A DNA stretch of 64,000 bases from Dromiciops gliroides (lineage: Eukaryota; Chordata; Mammalia; Microbiotheria; Microbiotheriidae), in the NCBI RefSeq assembly GCF_019393635.1, contig NC_057867.1, forward strand, positions 4,128,889 to 4,192,888, read 5' to 3'. A program made the position numbers and the translations under genes. The notes under the pieces were generated by a model that saw nothing but the letters and a program-made list of their open reading frames with translations, was not told the origin of the DNA and made no database searches. This document shows, piece after piece, positions 1 through 11,839 of this stretch. Positions within the stretch are counted from its first letter, which is position 1; each line of letters begins with the position of its first letter.

Positions 1-1468
1 GAGTGGTCCTGTTTTACAAGGCCCATCATGCAACATTGCTCAAGTACTTTGGGGGGGGTGGGATGAATGGAGGGGGGCTGGGAAAGATCAGGGCTTCCCC
101 TACCCTGGGAGAAGCCAGATCCAATTCTGTAGCCCCACATGGCCCACCACACTTCCACTGCTCCAGGGGTCATGTCCACTGCCCCAGGGGTCACATCTAC
201 TGCCTCCTTTCTCCTTTACCTGAGTAAGCTGAATATACTGAAGTTATCATTACAGACCTCCCACCACCACCACCACACATGCACAGAAGAGTCTGTGCCC
301 AAAGAGGAAACCATCGGCCAAGTCTGGAGCCTTCCCAACATTCTGTAAGAAATCTGGCTCTTCTGCTTGCTCCTCTGCCCATTCCCCCCACACCCATCTC
401 CATGAATCCTCCCAGCTAGGTCACTAACGGCACAGCCAGAAAACTTCATGGACCCTGGAGGATACCTTCCATTTCCAAAGGCTCCACCCATTGCCATGGT
501 CTAATCCTAACCCTGACCCTGAGGTCAGACTGGAGATGGCTGGTTGAGCAGGTGGCTGGGAGGATCTCCTGGTCCGCCAAAGTGGCCACACATGGCTTCA
601 GTCGTCAAATGGACACCAACCTAATGCCTAGTGGAGCTCCAGCTGGCCCGGGCTCCAAGAAGGAGAGAAGAAGGCAGGCTCTTGGAAGCCCAAGCCTTGC
701 TTTGTAGTCCTGGCTTTCAGGGCTACACGCCCTTGGTCAAGTCAGGAGACCAAAGGTTTCAAGCCTGGAGGGGTCACAGAGGTGATGTCATTCAATGTCA
801 TGTTACAGAGAAGAGGGGTGACTTTGCCATAGTCACAAAAGTAATGAGGGGCAGAGCTGGGTAGGATCTGAACCCAAGTCTTGGGTTTCTAGACGTGGCA
901 TTGTTCCTAGCAGCAGAATTTCTGGATGTCAGAACAGCAGCCATCTACCCAGAGTGGGAAGTGGCTGGACTAGGTGTACTGAGGTCCTACCTGCCCATTC
1001 AGGGGCACAGGGGGAAGCTCACTTAAACACTACCCCCACAGTAAGATGTATGAGCAAACCAACAGGGCCTGAAAAGGGTGGTTATAGCTATGGAAGTCAA
1101 AGAACAGTCTTTCCTTGTGTCCAGTTGGAATGGCTGTTGGTCCTATGCAAACATCATCAGTCAAACAGGAGGGACAGCGTGATGGACTTGCCCCAAAGAG
1201 TAAGCTTAGAATAAATAGGCTGGACCCAGCGAAATGCGTGTATTTACCAGGAGGAATGTGAGCTTTAGGAAACAGCCCCAGGCAACAGCACAGTGGGCTT
1301 TTGAGTAGAAGGAGCAACTGCACTGGCCAGGCACAGGCCTGAGTAAAGCAGGCTCAGAACGTTCTGGGAGTGGAGAGGAAAGGAAGACTGAGGAAGGAAA
1401 GTAAAAAGTGGGAAAAAAAAACCCCAAATAAAATTAAATTTAAAAAAAAGAAAGTAAAAAGTAGACAC
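1..1468. other. PHKA1 intron 2 (partial), no exon seen
   Basis: Mostly unassigned sequence. A weak MIR in minus orientation lies at about 790-900 (GATGTCATTCAATGTCATG through AGCTGGGTAGGATCTGAACC). Nothing resembles PHKA1 exon 3. Confidence 0.6.
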
Positions 1469-1476
1469 AAAGCCTA

Positions 1477-1643
1477 ATTTTTTTGTTTTGTTTTGTTTTG
1501 TTTTTGTAGGGCAATAAGAGTTAAGTGACTTGCCCAGGGTCACAAAGCTAGTTAACTGTCAAGTGTCTGAGGCCAGATTTGAATTCAGGTCCTCCTGAAT
1601 CCAGGGCTTGTGCTTTATCCACTGTGCCACCCAGCTGCCCTCC
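1477..1643 (-). mobile_element. WSINE1-type SINE in PHKA1 intron 2
   Basis: Complete minus-orientation copy from a (TTTTG)n tail to the CCCAGCTGCCCT head, flanked by the duplication AAAGCCTA (1469-1476 and 1644-1651). It lies downstream of exon 2 in the transcription direction. Confidence 0.9.
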
Positions 1644-1807
1644 AAAGCCTAGTTTTCTTTGCTAACTTCAGCCTGCTAAGTCGTGGCTGCCTCTCTTCCT
1701 CCTTCCTACCCAGCTTCTTTACAGCCCTTTGGACATCCAGGGTCCCCCAGTGGGTACCCCAGGTTGTCCCCATGTGGGTGCCCCAGTGTCCTGAAGGATT
1801 TCTTTAC

Positions 1808-1966
1808 CTGCTCCAATTCATAGGCCTTCGCCTTGTCCTCATCTCGGTCTGCATTCTTGCGGTAAGCCAGGCCCAGGCCCCACACCGCCAGTATGCTGTA
1901 AACGTTATCCCGGACCCAAGCATCTTTCTGATCACAGCTGGCTGGAAGTAAGCCAGTCACAGGATT
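1808..1966 (-). CDS. PHKA1: PHKA1 coding exon 2 (phosphorylase b kinase regulatory subunit alpha)
   Basis: Fifty-three codons in phase 0, from [17 protein letters not shown] to the end KAKAYELEQ, bounded by a CTCTGCAG acceptor and a GTAAAGA donor on the minus strand. This is the start of the glucoamylase-like N-terminal domain of the alpha regulatory subunit of glycogen phosphorylase kinase, the large calmodulin-regulated kinase that activates glycogen phosphorylase in the cytosol. The residues [18 protein letters not shown] fit the muscle isoform PHKA1 as I remember it; the liver paralogue PHKA2 has NIYSIL and GLGMAYRK. The position usually tyrosine before DQKD is cysteine here. No exon 3 is recognisable between here and the left edge, so the rest of the gene lies outside the window. 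Confidence 0.93.
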
Positions 1967-2249
1967 CTGCAGAGCCAAAAATGGAAGTCAGAAGAGATTC
2001 AAAGACTGGAAGGGTGGAGAGAGGAGAGGTGGGGAGATGGAAGCTACCTGGAAAGCCCCTGAGTTCCAGGACGCTAGGGGAAATCTAATCCAGGAAATGG
2101 GCTCATCATTCCCTTCTTTGGCTCTCCTACTTCAGCTGCAAGCACAAACCTTGTTATTCGAAGGCTGGAGTCTGGCCTTTAAATCGGAATTACGGACACT
2201 TTGACCAGAGCCATAGCTTGAGAACTAGTCTGGGAAGAAGGAATGATCA

Positions 2250-2480
2250 AGTCCAAGTGTGCAACAATGCCTACTCACTGGCTGTGTGACCTGAGCGTCC
2301 TTTTGTCCCACTTTGGGCCTCAGTTTCCTTCCTCTGTAACATGAGAGGGTTGGGTGTTCTCCAAGGTCATTTCTATCTGTGATCTGGTGTCCATTGCCCT
2401 CTGGGGGTCTTGGTTTCCCCCTTTGTAACAGGAAGAGATTGGAGTGCTGGTCTCCAAAGTCCCTCTCAGCTCTGACGGAG
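2250..2480 (+). repeat. Two MIR 3' parts in tandem
   Basis: The stretch GGGCCTCAGTTTCCTTCC...GAGAGGGTTGGGTGTTCTCC is followed by a second one, GTCTTGGTTTCCCCC...GAGATTGGAGTGCTGGTCTCC, so the MIR 3' half appears twice in the same orientation within PHKA1 intron 1. Confidence 0.6.
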
Positions 2481-2734
2481 TAAGGCCAGATAAGCATTAA
2501 GAGCCTAGGTGAGCACAGGCTCGTGCCAGGGTTTGGTACTTTAGTTTTGTTGGGGCTTGGGAGGGGGGGGGCAGAGTAGAAGGAAGAATCATGATATCTC
2601 AGGTGCACCCGGGTCTCCTAAGTCCTCCGGGTCTCCTAGGGTGGCTGTAAGGCTCTGGCCCCAGGCCAGCACCTCGAGACCCCACCCCCACCCCTCATGG
2701 GCTATCAACCCCGGGGCAGAGAAGCCCAGCCAAA

Positions 2735-3860
<1,126 letters not shown>

Positions 3861-3879
3861 GCTCCCTTCAGTCACACGC

Positions 3880-3965
3880 GGGCCAACCCCTTCATTTTAC
3901 AGAAGTGGAAACTGAGGCTGGGCAAGCGTGGTACCGTGACCAATGTCACACGCAGGTCCACTGCA
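3880..3965 (-). repeat. MIR fragment
   Basis: CATTTTACAGAAGTGGAAAC followed by TGAGGCTGGGC and TGTCACACGCAGG marks the core and tRNA-like part in antisense. Confidence 0.5.
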
Positions 3966-4440
3966 CCGCAAAGCCTCCCCTCCCACAGGAACTTTTTTTG
4001 AACTCCGAATGACCGGACCTACTTAGCCCAGTACCCCTAACTTGTCGGGCACGAGACCCGCAGCACCCACCTCACCCAGTCCGGCCCGGCCTGGCAAGGC
4101 GACCCGCTGTAACTGACCGACTCCACTGGCCTGCTCATCTGCGCCCCTCCCTCCAGCTGGGCAGGTCAAGGGTCATCCAGGCCTGTCACGCTGCAGAAGC
4201 TCATTACTATGACTTATTACTGTTGCTGGAAGATACCTCAGCGAGTCCCCCCCAAAAGGGACCCCCAACACAATGCCTCCACCCCCTTGAGCAGCTCCCC
4301 TCCCTCACTGGGGGCCAGCCCTCCCGGTTCCAGCTAAATCAGCCTCCTGGCACCTTTCCCCAATTGCTGCCAGTTCTACCAGATGGACCCAAGTGGAACA
4401 AGTCCGTCCTTCCCCCATATGAACTCATATTTGCCAGTGC
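3966..4440. other. Upstream flank of PHKA1, nothing assigned
   Basis: No repeat or coding signal could be recognised; composition falls from GC-rich toward the genome average. Confidence 0.5.
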
Positions 4441-4449
4441 TACCATTTG

Positions 4450-4625
4450 TGATCATAGAATCAGAGTCACAGAGATGTAAAGAGGAAAGGAAGGTAAGAG
4501 GTCATCTAGTTGAAATGCCTCATTTTGCAGATGGGGAAACTGAGAACATGCCAAAGTTCCATGACTTGAAAATCACATAAGGAGTAAATAGCAGAGCTGA
4601 AATTCAAACTCAGAAAGGTCATCAG
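4450..4625 (-). repeat. MIR
   Basis: CATAGAATCAGAGTCACAGA through CATTTTGCAGATGGGGAAAC to AGAGCTGAAATTCAAACTC, an antisense copy spanning core and head. Confidence 0.65.
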
Positions 4626-4708
4626 ATCATCTGGGAATATAACAGAGCTCTAGACTTCTTGGAGAACTTAAATGTAAAGGGTACTAATTAGCAAAAAGAG
4701 ATGGCTTA

Positions 4709-4878
4709 GGGGGCAGCTAGGTAGTGCAGTGGATAGAGCACCGGCCCTGGATTCAGGAGGACCTGAGTTCAAATGTGGCCTCAGACACTTGACACTTACT
4801 AGCTGTGTGACCCTGGGCAAGTCACTTAATGCTCATTGCCCTGCAAAAAAAATAAATAAAAATAAAAAAATAAAACAA
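4709..4878 (+). mobile_element. WSINE1-type SINE
   Basis: Full-length copy with an AAATAAATAAAAAT-type tail. The target duplication AAAAAGAGATGGCTTA is present at 4693-4708 and 4879-4894. Confidence 0.92.
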
Positions 4879-5314
4879 AAAAAGAGATGGCTTACAGTGA
4901 ACAAATTCAGAGCAAGAAATTAGCAGATCACTAATGAATTCTGGGTTCAGACCTGCTCCAGGCCTAGGGAAATTCACCAACATGGAGGTGATACACTGAT
5001 AAATGTTTAACAACCTGCTTTTTTTTGGGGGGGGTATGTGTAGCACTCTTTGAAGTTTAATCTGAATCATTAACATTTTCTCCAGCACACTCTTAAGTCT
5101 AGACAAACAACCAAACAATAAATCAAGTCCAGACTTTCAGCTTTTACTGATTTTCTAGGTGCTCACCCTAAACTTTTCTCAATTATCTCTCCAGGTAAGA
5201 GCTGTCTGTAGCTCCTGCAACATGTCAGCTCAAGATCATTGGCTTTAGATGTGGTCACAGGAGAATTTTTTCCAAGCCTTCCAAAGGCAAGTCATTCTTA
5301 TAATGATAAGAGGC

Positions 5315-5476
5315 TTTTTTGTTTGTTTGTTTTGTTTTTGCAGGGAAATGAGAGTTAAGTGACTTGCCCAGGGTCACACAGCTAGTAAGTGTCAAATGTC
5401 TGAGGTCACATTTGAACTCAGGTCCTCCTGAATCCAGGGTTGGTGCTTTATCCACTTCGCCACCTAGCTGCCCCCC
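5315..5476 (-). mobile_element. WSINE1-type SINE
   Basis: Runs from a (TTTG)n tail to GCCACCTAGCTGCCCC. No clear target duplication was seen. Confidence 0.88.
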
Positions 5477-5494
5477 ATAGAGATTATTTCTAAA

Positions 5495-5740
5495 CAGAGA
5501 TAGAGAGACTGAAGTGTAGTGGATAGGGGGGCTAGACTCAGAGTCAGGAAGTTCAGAGTTCAAATCCTACTTCTGATACTTACTATTTGTGTGATCCTGG
5601 ACAAGCCACTCTCTGAGCCTCAATTTCCTCCTCTGGCAAATGAGAATGATAATAGCCCCTTCCCCAGGGACTATCCTGATCATCAAATACAAATCTGTAT
5701 AAAACAATTTGCAAACCTTAAAGAGCTTTATCAATGTTAG
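5495..5740 (+). mobile_element. MON1/MIR-type CORE-SINE
   Basis: A tRNA-like head (AGTGTAGTGGATAG) is followed by GAGTTCAAATCCTACTTCTG, the core CCTCAATTTCCTCCTCTGGC and a tail with AATTTGCAAACCTTAAAGAG. Confidence 0.65.
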
Positions 5741-5764
5741 CTAGAGACAGAAAGGCTTCATCTG

Positions 5765-5882
5765 TGACATGAGCTGGAGAAGGAAATGGCAAACCATTCC
5801 AGTATCTCAGCCAAGAAAACTCCAACCGGGGTCCTGAAGAGTCAGACAGGATTGAAAAAGGACTCAACAATGACAGCAACAA
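5765..5882 (+). mobile_element. MAR1 3' part (RTE-tailed SINE)
   Basis: GAGAAGGAAATGGCAAACCA and CCAGTATCTCAGCCAAGAAA are the LINE-derived tail of MAR1; the SINE head is missing. Confidence 0.65.
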
Positions 5883-5939
5883 TTGGCCACCCTGCATCAA
5901 GGCATCCACTTTCTCATCTGTAAAGTGAAGGGAATAGAC

Positions 5940-6060
5940 CAGATCAGTGGTATCAAACTCAAATAGAAATGGGGGCCATGAATCTCTGCAGACTGCATTT
6001 GCACTGAGAAAACCATACGTTGATATTTTTTTAAATTAATATAAAAATAATAAAAAATTA
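5940..6060 (+). repeat. Unnamed interspersed repeat, first copy
   Basis: GGTATCAAACTCAAATAGAA followed by an AT-rich end. A second, opposite-strand copy with GTGTCCATTTGAGTTTGGC lies at about 18510-18690, so it is a dispersed family; I do not recognise its class. Confidence 0.4.
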
Positions 6061-6069
6061 ATATATTGG

Positions 6070-6219
6070 GTGCAGCTAGGTGGCACAGAGGATAAAGTAC
6101 TAGCCCTGGATTCAGGAGGACCTGAGTTCAAATCCAGCCTCAGAGACTTGACGCATACTAGCTGTATGACCCTGGGCAAGTCACTTAACCCTCATTGCCC
6201 TGCAAAAAAAACCAAACAA
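6070..6219 (+). mobile_element. WSINE1-type SINE, first of a tandem pair
   Basis: Flanked by AAAAATTAATATATTGG on both sides; the right-hand duplication is at once the left flank of the next SINE. Confidence 0.9.
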
Positions 6220-6232
6220 AAATTAATATATT

Positions 6233-6380
6233 GGGGACAGCTAGGTGGTGCAGTGGATAAAACAGCAGCCCTGGATTCAGAAGGACCTGAGTTCAAATGC
6301 AGTCTCAGACACTTGATGTGTACTAGCTGTGTGACCTTGGGCAAGTCACTTAACCCTCATTACCCCGGAAAAAAAAAAAA
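6233..6380 (+). mobile_element. WSINE1-type SINE, second of a tandem pair
   Basis: Begins directly after the right target duplication of the preceding copy and has the same orientation. A poly(A) tail of about 12 ends it. Confidence 0.88.
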
Positions 6381-6626
6381 CACCAGATACAGGAAAAAAC
6401 CTTCAATAAAGTACATTCATCAATGATCCCCCCCCCACACACACACACACAGACACTCATACACTCTCTAAAAAGAATACATAGTTTTTAAAAGTATCTA
6501 CTCGAATCACCACTCTTCTACACAATGGAGAAACATTTGAAACATTCCTACTCAAAACAGAAATACAGCTGCTGCTCAGTCTCATTCATCACTCTTTTCC
6601 ATGAAGCATTAGAAATGCTAAGAATT

Positions 6627-6777
6627 GGAGGCAGCTAGGTGGCACAGTGGATAAAGTGCTGGTCCTGGATTCAGGAGGACCTGAGTTCAAATCTGACCTC
6701 AGACACTTGACACTTACTAGCTGTGTGACCCTGGGCAAGTCACTTAACCCTCATTGCCCTGCAAAAAATTTAAAAAA
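6627..6777 (+). mobile_element. WSINE1-type SINE, left arm of a tail-to-tail pair
   Basis: Complete head to AAAAAATTTAAAAAA tail. AGAAATGCTAAGAATT precedes it at 6611-6626, and the matching copy is only found after the next SINE. Confidence 0.92.
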
Positions 6778-6778
6778 C

Positions 6779-6928
6779 TTTTTTTGGGGGGGTGAGGCAA
6801 TTGGGGTTAAGTGACTTGCCCAAGGTCACACAGCCAGTAAGTGTTAAGTGTCTGAGGTCAGATTTGAACTCAGGTCCTCCTGACTCCAGGGCTGGTGCTC
6901 TATCCACTGCGCCACCTAGCTGCCCCCC
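6779..6928 (-). mobile_element. WSINE1-type SINE, right arm of a tail-to-tail pair
   Basis: Inserted into the A tail of the plus-strand copy; remnants of that tail (AAATTTTTTTAAAAAAAA) follow its head, and the shared duplication AGAAATGCTAAGAATT is at 6946-6961. The two arms form a 300 bp inverted repeat. Confidence 0.92.
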
Positions 6929-7299
6929 AAATTTTTTTAAAAAAAAGAAATGCTAAGAATTACTCTAAGGAAATCAAAGAGATTTAGAAGGATTCGCATA
7001 AGAAATAGAAAGGTCAAATATCAGTATGTGCCTATGACACAATTATTTACTTAGAAAAGCCATCAGCCTCCATGAACAAAAGCTCAGGAGGCAATCAATG
7101 AGGCAGCCAGGCCCTGGGCCTCACCAATGACAGTAACGGCTGGGGCTACTCTAGCCCTTCAGAAAGGCTGACTCCTGCCCCAGGATGCTGCAGATACAGG
7201 ACTCTTGTTCTTGTCTTGGTTGAATTAGGGAGCCCATGAGGTCCATTCCGGCTCAGACATTTCTGTGACCTCATTGGAGTCCCCCAAAGGGCCTGTGAG

Positions 7300-7400
7300 T
7301 CAGGTGCTATTAGTATTCCTAATTTACAGGTGAGGAAAGAGGCCAAGAGAGAGGAAGTCACTTGCAGATTCCACTGATCCAGAGCCTCACCCCTCACAGC
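7300..7400 (-). repeat. MIR fragment
   Basis: TAATTTACAGGTGAGGAAAG with AGAGGAAGTCACTTGCAG. Confidence 0.5.
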
Positions 7401-8360
7401 CTTGTTAGAGTCTTTAAAAGTTGCTGTGCCCCTCTGGGGAACAAATGTGGGAAATCTGAATTACATGTGCATATAACATGGTGAAGAGGGCCTGCCTGAT
7501 GGGCAGCCTCAATGGAAATGCCCTTTGGGGAAGCCTGCTGGCCTCACAGGTCACAGAAAAAGGGCCTTGCATGATGCTTTGGGCACAGAGAAACACCAGC
7601 CAAGCATATGCCACATTTATTGCATCTTCACATCAGAGCAAAGGTGAAAAGTCATGTGACTGTGCTCATGAAGATGCTAAATGGGCAGAAATGAGTAGAA
7701 TGAGGGGCAATAAATCTTGAGATCAGGTAGGAGTGACTGTGCACAGGTCTCATACAAAATGAATCCAGTCAAGTACTCCATTAGAGTAGCTGGCACTGCA
7801 AGGGGAATCCACCCGGTTTCCAAGAGTTGCTAGATATTCTAAGTGACTTGCAAAATAGGCCCAGGGATGTCTGGCAGGATACTGACTGGGAAGCCCCACA
7901 TACAAATGGTTCAGAGACATATGCTCAAATATGAATCAGAGATACAAAGTGGAATCATTATTCTAGGAATACAGAAATTAAAAGTCACAAGAAGGTTTCC
8001 AAAGGAGAATTCCAGGGAAAGTACTGGTCTCCTTGGAAAAGTCTTGGAGCCAGAGAATGGAGACCCTGACAAACTGACATGCAAATGCCAGCATCTGGAG
8101 AAGGCAAGAGAGGCAGACTTGGTTTTAGTTATGCCAGTGTGAAAGAACGGCCCCACACAGGATAAATGCACTCCAGAAGAACAGGGTTAGAAATGGGATT
8201 AGGGTTAGGGAAGGAGGTCACCGTCCTAGTACAAGAGACAATGTGGGGCTGAGGAAAGATAATTTGTAGGTCCACCATTGTTATTACTTATATGTTCATT
8301 TGCTTTTGTTTGATGTTCATGCATGTGATGCTGTGAAATGTGCACGCAATATATCCTTCA
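7401..8360. other. Intergenic stretch, nothing assigned
   Basis: No coding or known repeat signal was recognised; the short ORFs here look random. A two-unit GGGTTAGGG run near 8200 is too short to mean anything. Confidence 0.5.
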
Positions 8361-8517
8361 TATTGGTTAGTTGATTGGTTAGTTGTTGTCCTTCGTGTTC
8401 GAAGAGGACCAAAATGACATCACTATGTCAGGATCAATGTCCACGACTGTAGCCGATCAGACCAATATAAGCTCGGAAGCCACAGCTTGGGCACAAATAC
8501 TCCATATGACTATTTGG
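8361..8517 (-). mobile_element. RTE-type LINE, 3' end (part 1 of 2)
   Basis: TCGAAGAGGACCAAAATGAC and CGACTGTAGCCGATCAGACC belong to the 3' part of a marsupial RTE; the element resumes at 9560 after an L1 insertion. CCATATGACTATTTGG (8502-8517) is the left target duplication of that insertion. Confidence 0.8.
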
Positions 8518-9543
8518 CCCTCTATTTTTTCATTCATTTGGATTTGCTTTATTGTGTCTTGGTTTCTCATAAAGTCACTGGCTTCCATTTGTTCAGTCCT
8601 AATTCTTAGGCAATTATTTTCACTAGAGAGCTTTTCCATTTGGCTTTTCAAGCTGTTGACTTTCTTCTCATGTCTTTCCTGCATCCCCCTCATTTCTCTT
8701 TCCATTTTTTCCTCTACCTCTCTAACTTTATCTTCAAAGTCCTTTTTGAGCACCTCTATGGCCTGAGACCAATTCATACTTTTCTTGGAAGCTTTAGATA
8801 TAGGGGCCCTGACGTTGGCATCTTCCTCTGAGGGTGGCCCTTGGTCTTCCTTGTTACTGAAGAAACTTTCTATGGTCCTCACCTTTCTCTGTCGGCTCAT
8901 CTTGCCTTTCTTTTACTTGACTTTTAGCTCCTTAAAGTGGGGCACTGTTTCTAGGCTGCAGTATGCCAAGCTTAAGAAGTCCCAGGTGGTATGATTTAAG
9001 GAGGAGCAGGTTCTTCACTCGCCTGGCCTGTTTCCTGGTCCGTAGATGAGCCCAGTCCAACTTTCTAATCAGCCAGCTCTGTGTGTTGTGGTTGTTAGCT
9101 CCAATGAGCCTGTGCCCCTCCCCCACCAGGGCCCCTGCTACTCAAGCCTACCTCCTGGTTCCCAGCAGGGGTGAAAAACCCAAGTTCTGCCTCAGCACCA
9201 GCATAGACCCCTGTAGTCTCCCCCCTGCCCAGGGCCCAGCCCACTCACCAGACTGTGAGCTTAGTTCCAGACGACATTGGCGCTTCAGCTGATTCAGAGG
9301 CTCTGGGGGTCTCCTTCTCTGGTGACGCCTTCCTGGGACTGGATCTGTGTCAGGGTGACTGTGGGGTTGGGCTCGACTCCTGTATCAGCACAGCAGCTCC
9401 CTCCTTCTGACCTTCCAAGCCGTTCTTGGGTAGAAGATGATTTCAGCATATTCTTCTGTGAGTTTTGCTGCTCCAAGCATTGTCCTATGGCATTATTTGG
9501 GTGTTTTTTGGAGCGATCGTGTCATGAGTTTGAGAGCTCATTT
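8518..9543 (-). mobile_element. L1 5' part (5'UTR and ORF1 start), 3'-truncated, inside the RTE
   Basis: The ORF1 start lies at 8900 and reads MSRQRKVRTIESFFSNKEDQ, then a lysine/glutamate-rich coiled coil (VREVEEKMEREMRGMQERH, residues about 55-90). The copy stops in mid-ORF1, with no ORF2, no 3'UTR and no poly(A). Upstream (8901-9543) is L1 5'UTR similar to the copy at 33758-34185. It is flanked by CCATATGACTATTTGG and CCGTATGCCTATTTGG (9544-9559), 14 of 16 identical, and the RTE reads on across the join. ORF1 is the RNA-binding protein of L1. Confidence 0.85.
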
Positions 9544-9559
9544 CCGTATGCCTATTTGG

Positions 9560-10415
9560 GATGGAGATATGTAGATTTGCACATCTCATGTTTCTTTTGA
9601 GCTACTGCAATTCTGCTTTGCTCAGCTCAGTGATGCGGGCATGCCATGCTGGGTAGTCCTGTGCCAGTGTCTCCCATGTCTCACAATTGATACCAAAGTT
9701 CTTCAGAGAGACCTTGAGGAGGTCCTTGTATCACTTCTTCTGACCTCCATGTGAGAGCTTGCCTTGTGTAAAATAAAATAAAATAAAATAAAATAAAATA
9801 AAATAAAATAAAATAAAATAGTCTCTTTGGGCATTCAAACAATGTGGCCAGCCCATTGAAGTTGAGCTCTCTGTAGTAGGGCTTGAATGCTTGGCAGTTC
9901 AACTCAAGAAAGGACCTCAGTGTCAGGCACATTATCTCACCAGGTGATCTTCAGAATCTTTCTAAGATAATTCAAATGGAAGCGACTTCATTTCCTGGCA
10001 TGGCCCTGGTAGACTGTGCAGGTTACACAGGCACACAACAATGAGGTCAACACAACAGTTCTGTAGACCTTCAGTTTGGTATACAGCCTAATGTCTCTTC
10101 TCCCACATTTTCCTTCAGAACTTCCCAAACACTGAGCTAGCTCTGGCAATGCGTACATCAACCTCCTCATCTATGTGAATATCTCTGGAAAGCGTACTGC
10201 CAAGGTAAGGGAACTTATCCACAGCATTCAATATTTCTCCATTTGCTGTAGCTGATGATTTTATATATGGATGGTGCGGTGCTGGCTGGTGAAGTGTTTT
10301 CTTGGTGTTAATTGTTAGGCCCAAACTAGCACAAGCAGCAGAGAATTGATCCACATGCTTTGTTGCATCTCAGACCCAAAGGCTGCATTGAAATGCACAA
10401 TCCTGCATGGAATTT
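9560..10415 (-). mobile_element. RTE-type LINE, reverse-transcriptase C-terminal region (part 2 of 2)
   Basis: Minus-strand peptides LGLTINTKKTLHQPAPHHPY and NAVDKFPYLGSTLSRDIHID, then KLKVYRTVVLTSLLCAC, are the end of an RTE-clade reverse transcriptase, broken by stops and frameshifts. A pentanucleotide repeat at 9770-9820 has grown inside it. Confidence 0.85.
9770..9820 (+). repeat. (AAAAT)n microsatellite
   Basis: About ten AAAAT units within the RTE at a place where the element normally has a single AAAATAG. Confidence 0.9.
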
Positions 10416-10714
10416 AGCCCTGAAGCAATCTGCCAAGTGATGGTCATGCAATGTCTGGTGCATACATTGTTGCTGCCTGTTTGCTGTGTTGGCGTTCTAA
10501 AGTAACTTCTTGGGATGTTAGTGAATAGCCTTTACTCTGTTGTGCACTAAGGCATATTTGGTGAGATATTGTATGAGTACAGGAGCTATGCTTGTCCCAG
10601 CTGATTTTGCAAGGGATGGTAAAATTCCAAACCCTGGGGAGGAAAATGACATTCATCTAGGAAAGTTTGGGCTGGCCACAAAGACCCTGGGAGTCATGTT
10701 TATTCAAAGCTCAG
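10416..10714. other. Nothing assigned
   Basis: No repeat or gene recognised. Confidence 0.5.
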
Positions 10715-10940
10715 GAAAAGTTTGTAAAACACTTTGCATATATTATCTCATTTGATACTCACAACAACACTGTATGGTAGGTGCTGTTATTATCTGTTTT
10801 ATAGATAAGGAAACTGAGGCTGAGAGGATTACAGTGACTTTCCCAGGGTCACAGAGCTAGTAAGCATCTGAGGTAGGATTCGAACCCAGGTCTTCATGAC
10901 TCAAAGTCCAGCACTTTCTCTACTGTACCACCTAGAGAAG
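10715..10940 (-). mobile_element. MIR/THER1-type SINE
   Basis: ACTTTGCATATATTATCTCA and TATAGATAAGGAAACTGAGG through to TCTCTACTGTACCACCTAG, nearly full length in antisense. Confidence 0.75.
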
Positions 10941-11273
10941 AAGATGAAGGCTAGAGGACAGGGTTTCCCCCTCCCCTGCACAGCAAGAGTTTTGAGGCTC
11001 TCTCCAGAGGCATAGGGAAAGAAAGCAGCACATGGACACTGGTAAGTGGTGGTGGCATTCACTCTTCCAAGCCAAGCCTCCGAAGGAGACAAGCAGAGCA
11101 GTATGGGACTGGGTGTAGTTTGAATTTGGGGTTTTTTAGTCATGGCTGGAGTACTGAGAGAAAAAACAAACATGGGAGACAGGCAGTTCTTAACACCCTC
11201 CCCACTGCGCTTTACCTCAGTTGGGTGCAGTAGGCACCCATTTCTAATTGTGTCCTTTTAAAAAGTCTGGCTA

Positions 11274-11416
11274 GGGGGGCAGCTAGGTGGTGAAGTGGAT
11301 AAAACACCGGCTGGATTCAGGAGGATCTGTGTTCAAATGCGGCCTCAGACACTTGACACTTACTAGCTGCATGACCCTGGGCAAGTCACTTAACCCTCAT
11401 TGCCTCTCCCAAAACC
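11274..11416 (+). mobile_element. WSINE1-type SINE
   Basis: Head GGGGGCAGCTAGGTGGTG to a short A-rich tail; duplications AAAAGTCTGGCTA (11261-11273) and AAAAGTTTGGCTA (11419-11431). Confidence 0.9.
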
Positions 11417-11762
11417 AAAAAAGTTTGGCTAAAAACCGTACCTGACCGATCGAATCAGATTGTTCATAAACGTTGCAGTTGGCCTCATCCTGTATGTCTC
11501 CTGGCATCTCTTTGTTGGGAGCATGGGGCCAGGGCTGGCATCCCCACTGCTCTTTCTCCCACCCCGCACCGCATTGCTAGAAAGGTCTCGCGGTCTGACT
11601 CGGGGCATCACTGCGAGCTATTTCAGACCCTGGGCAGAATAGCCATGACCTTGGGCCATTTTAACATCTGTCAGTCTAGCTCATAGGACGCTTCCTTTAT
11701 GCTTCATCCTCTGTGAAATGAAGGGACTGGAGGAGATGACCTTGCAAGTATTGCTTTGTTGA

Positions 11763-11838
11763 GGATCTGCGTTCAAATCCGGCCTCAGACACTTGACACT
11801 TACTAGCTGTGTGACCCTGGGCAAGTCACTTAACCCTT
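11763..11838 (+). mobile_element. WSINE1-type SINE fragment without head or tail
   Basis: Starts in mid-element at GGATCTGCGTTCAAATCC and stops at CACTTAACCC with no A tail, then passes straight into an inverted repeat. Confidence 0.8.
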
Positions 11839-11839
11839 C

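Noticed and set aside
8190..8215. Telomere-like GGGTTAGGG
   Set aside because: Only two units; expected by chance.
8457..8900. 147-codon coiled-coil ORF as a host gene
   Set aside because: It is the start of L1 ORF1 preceded by L1 5'UTR.
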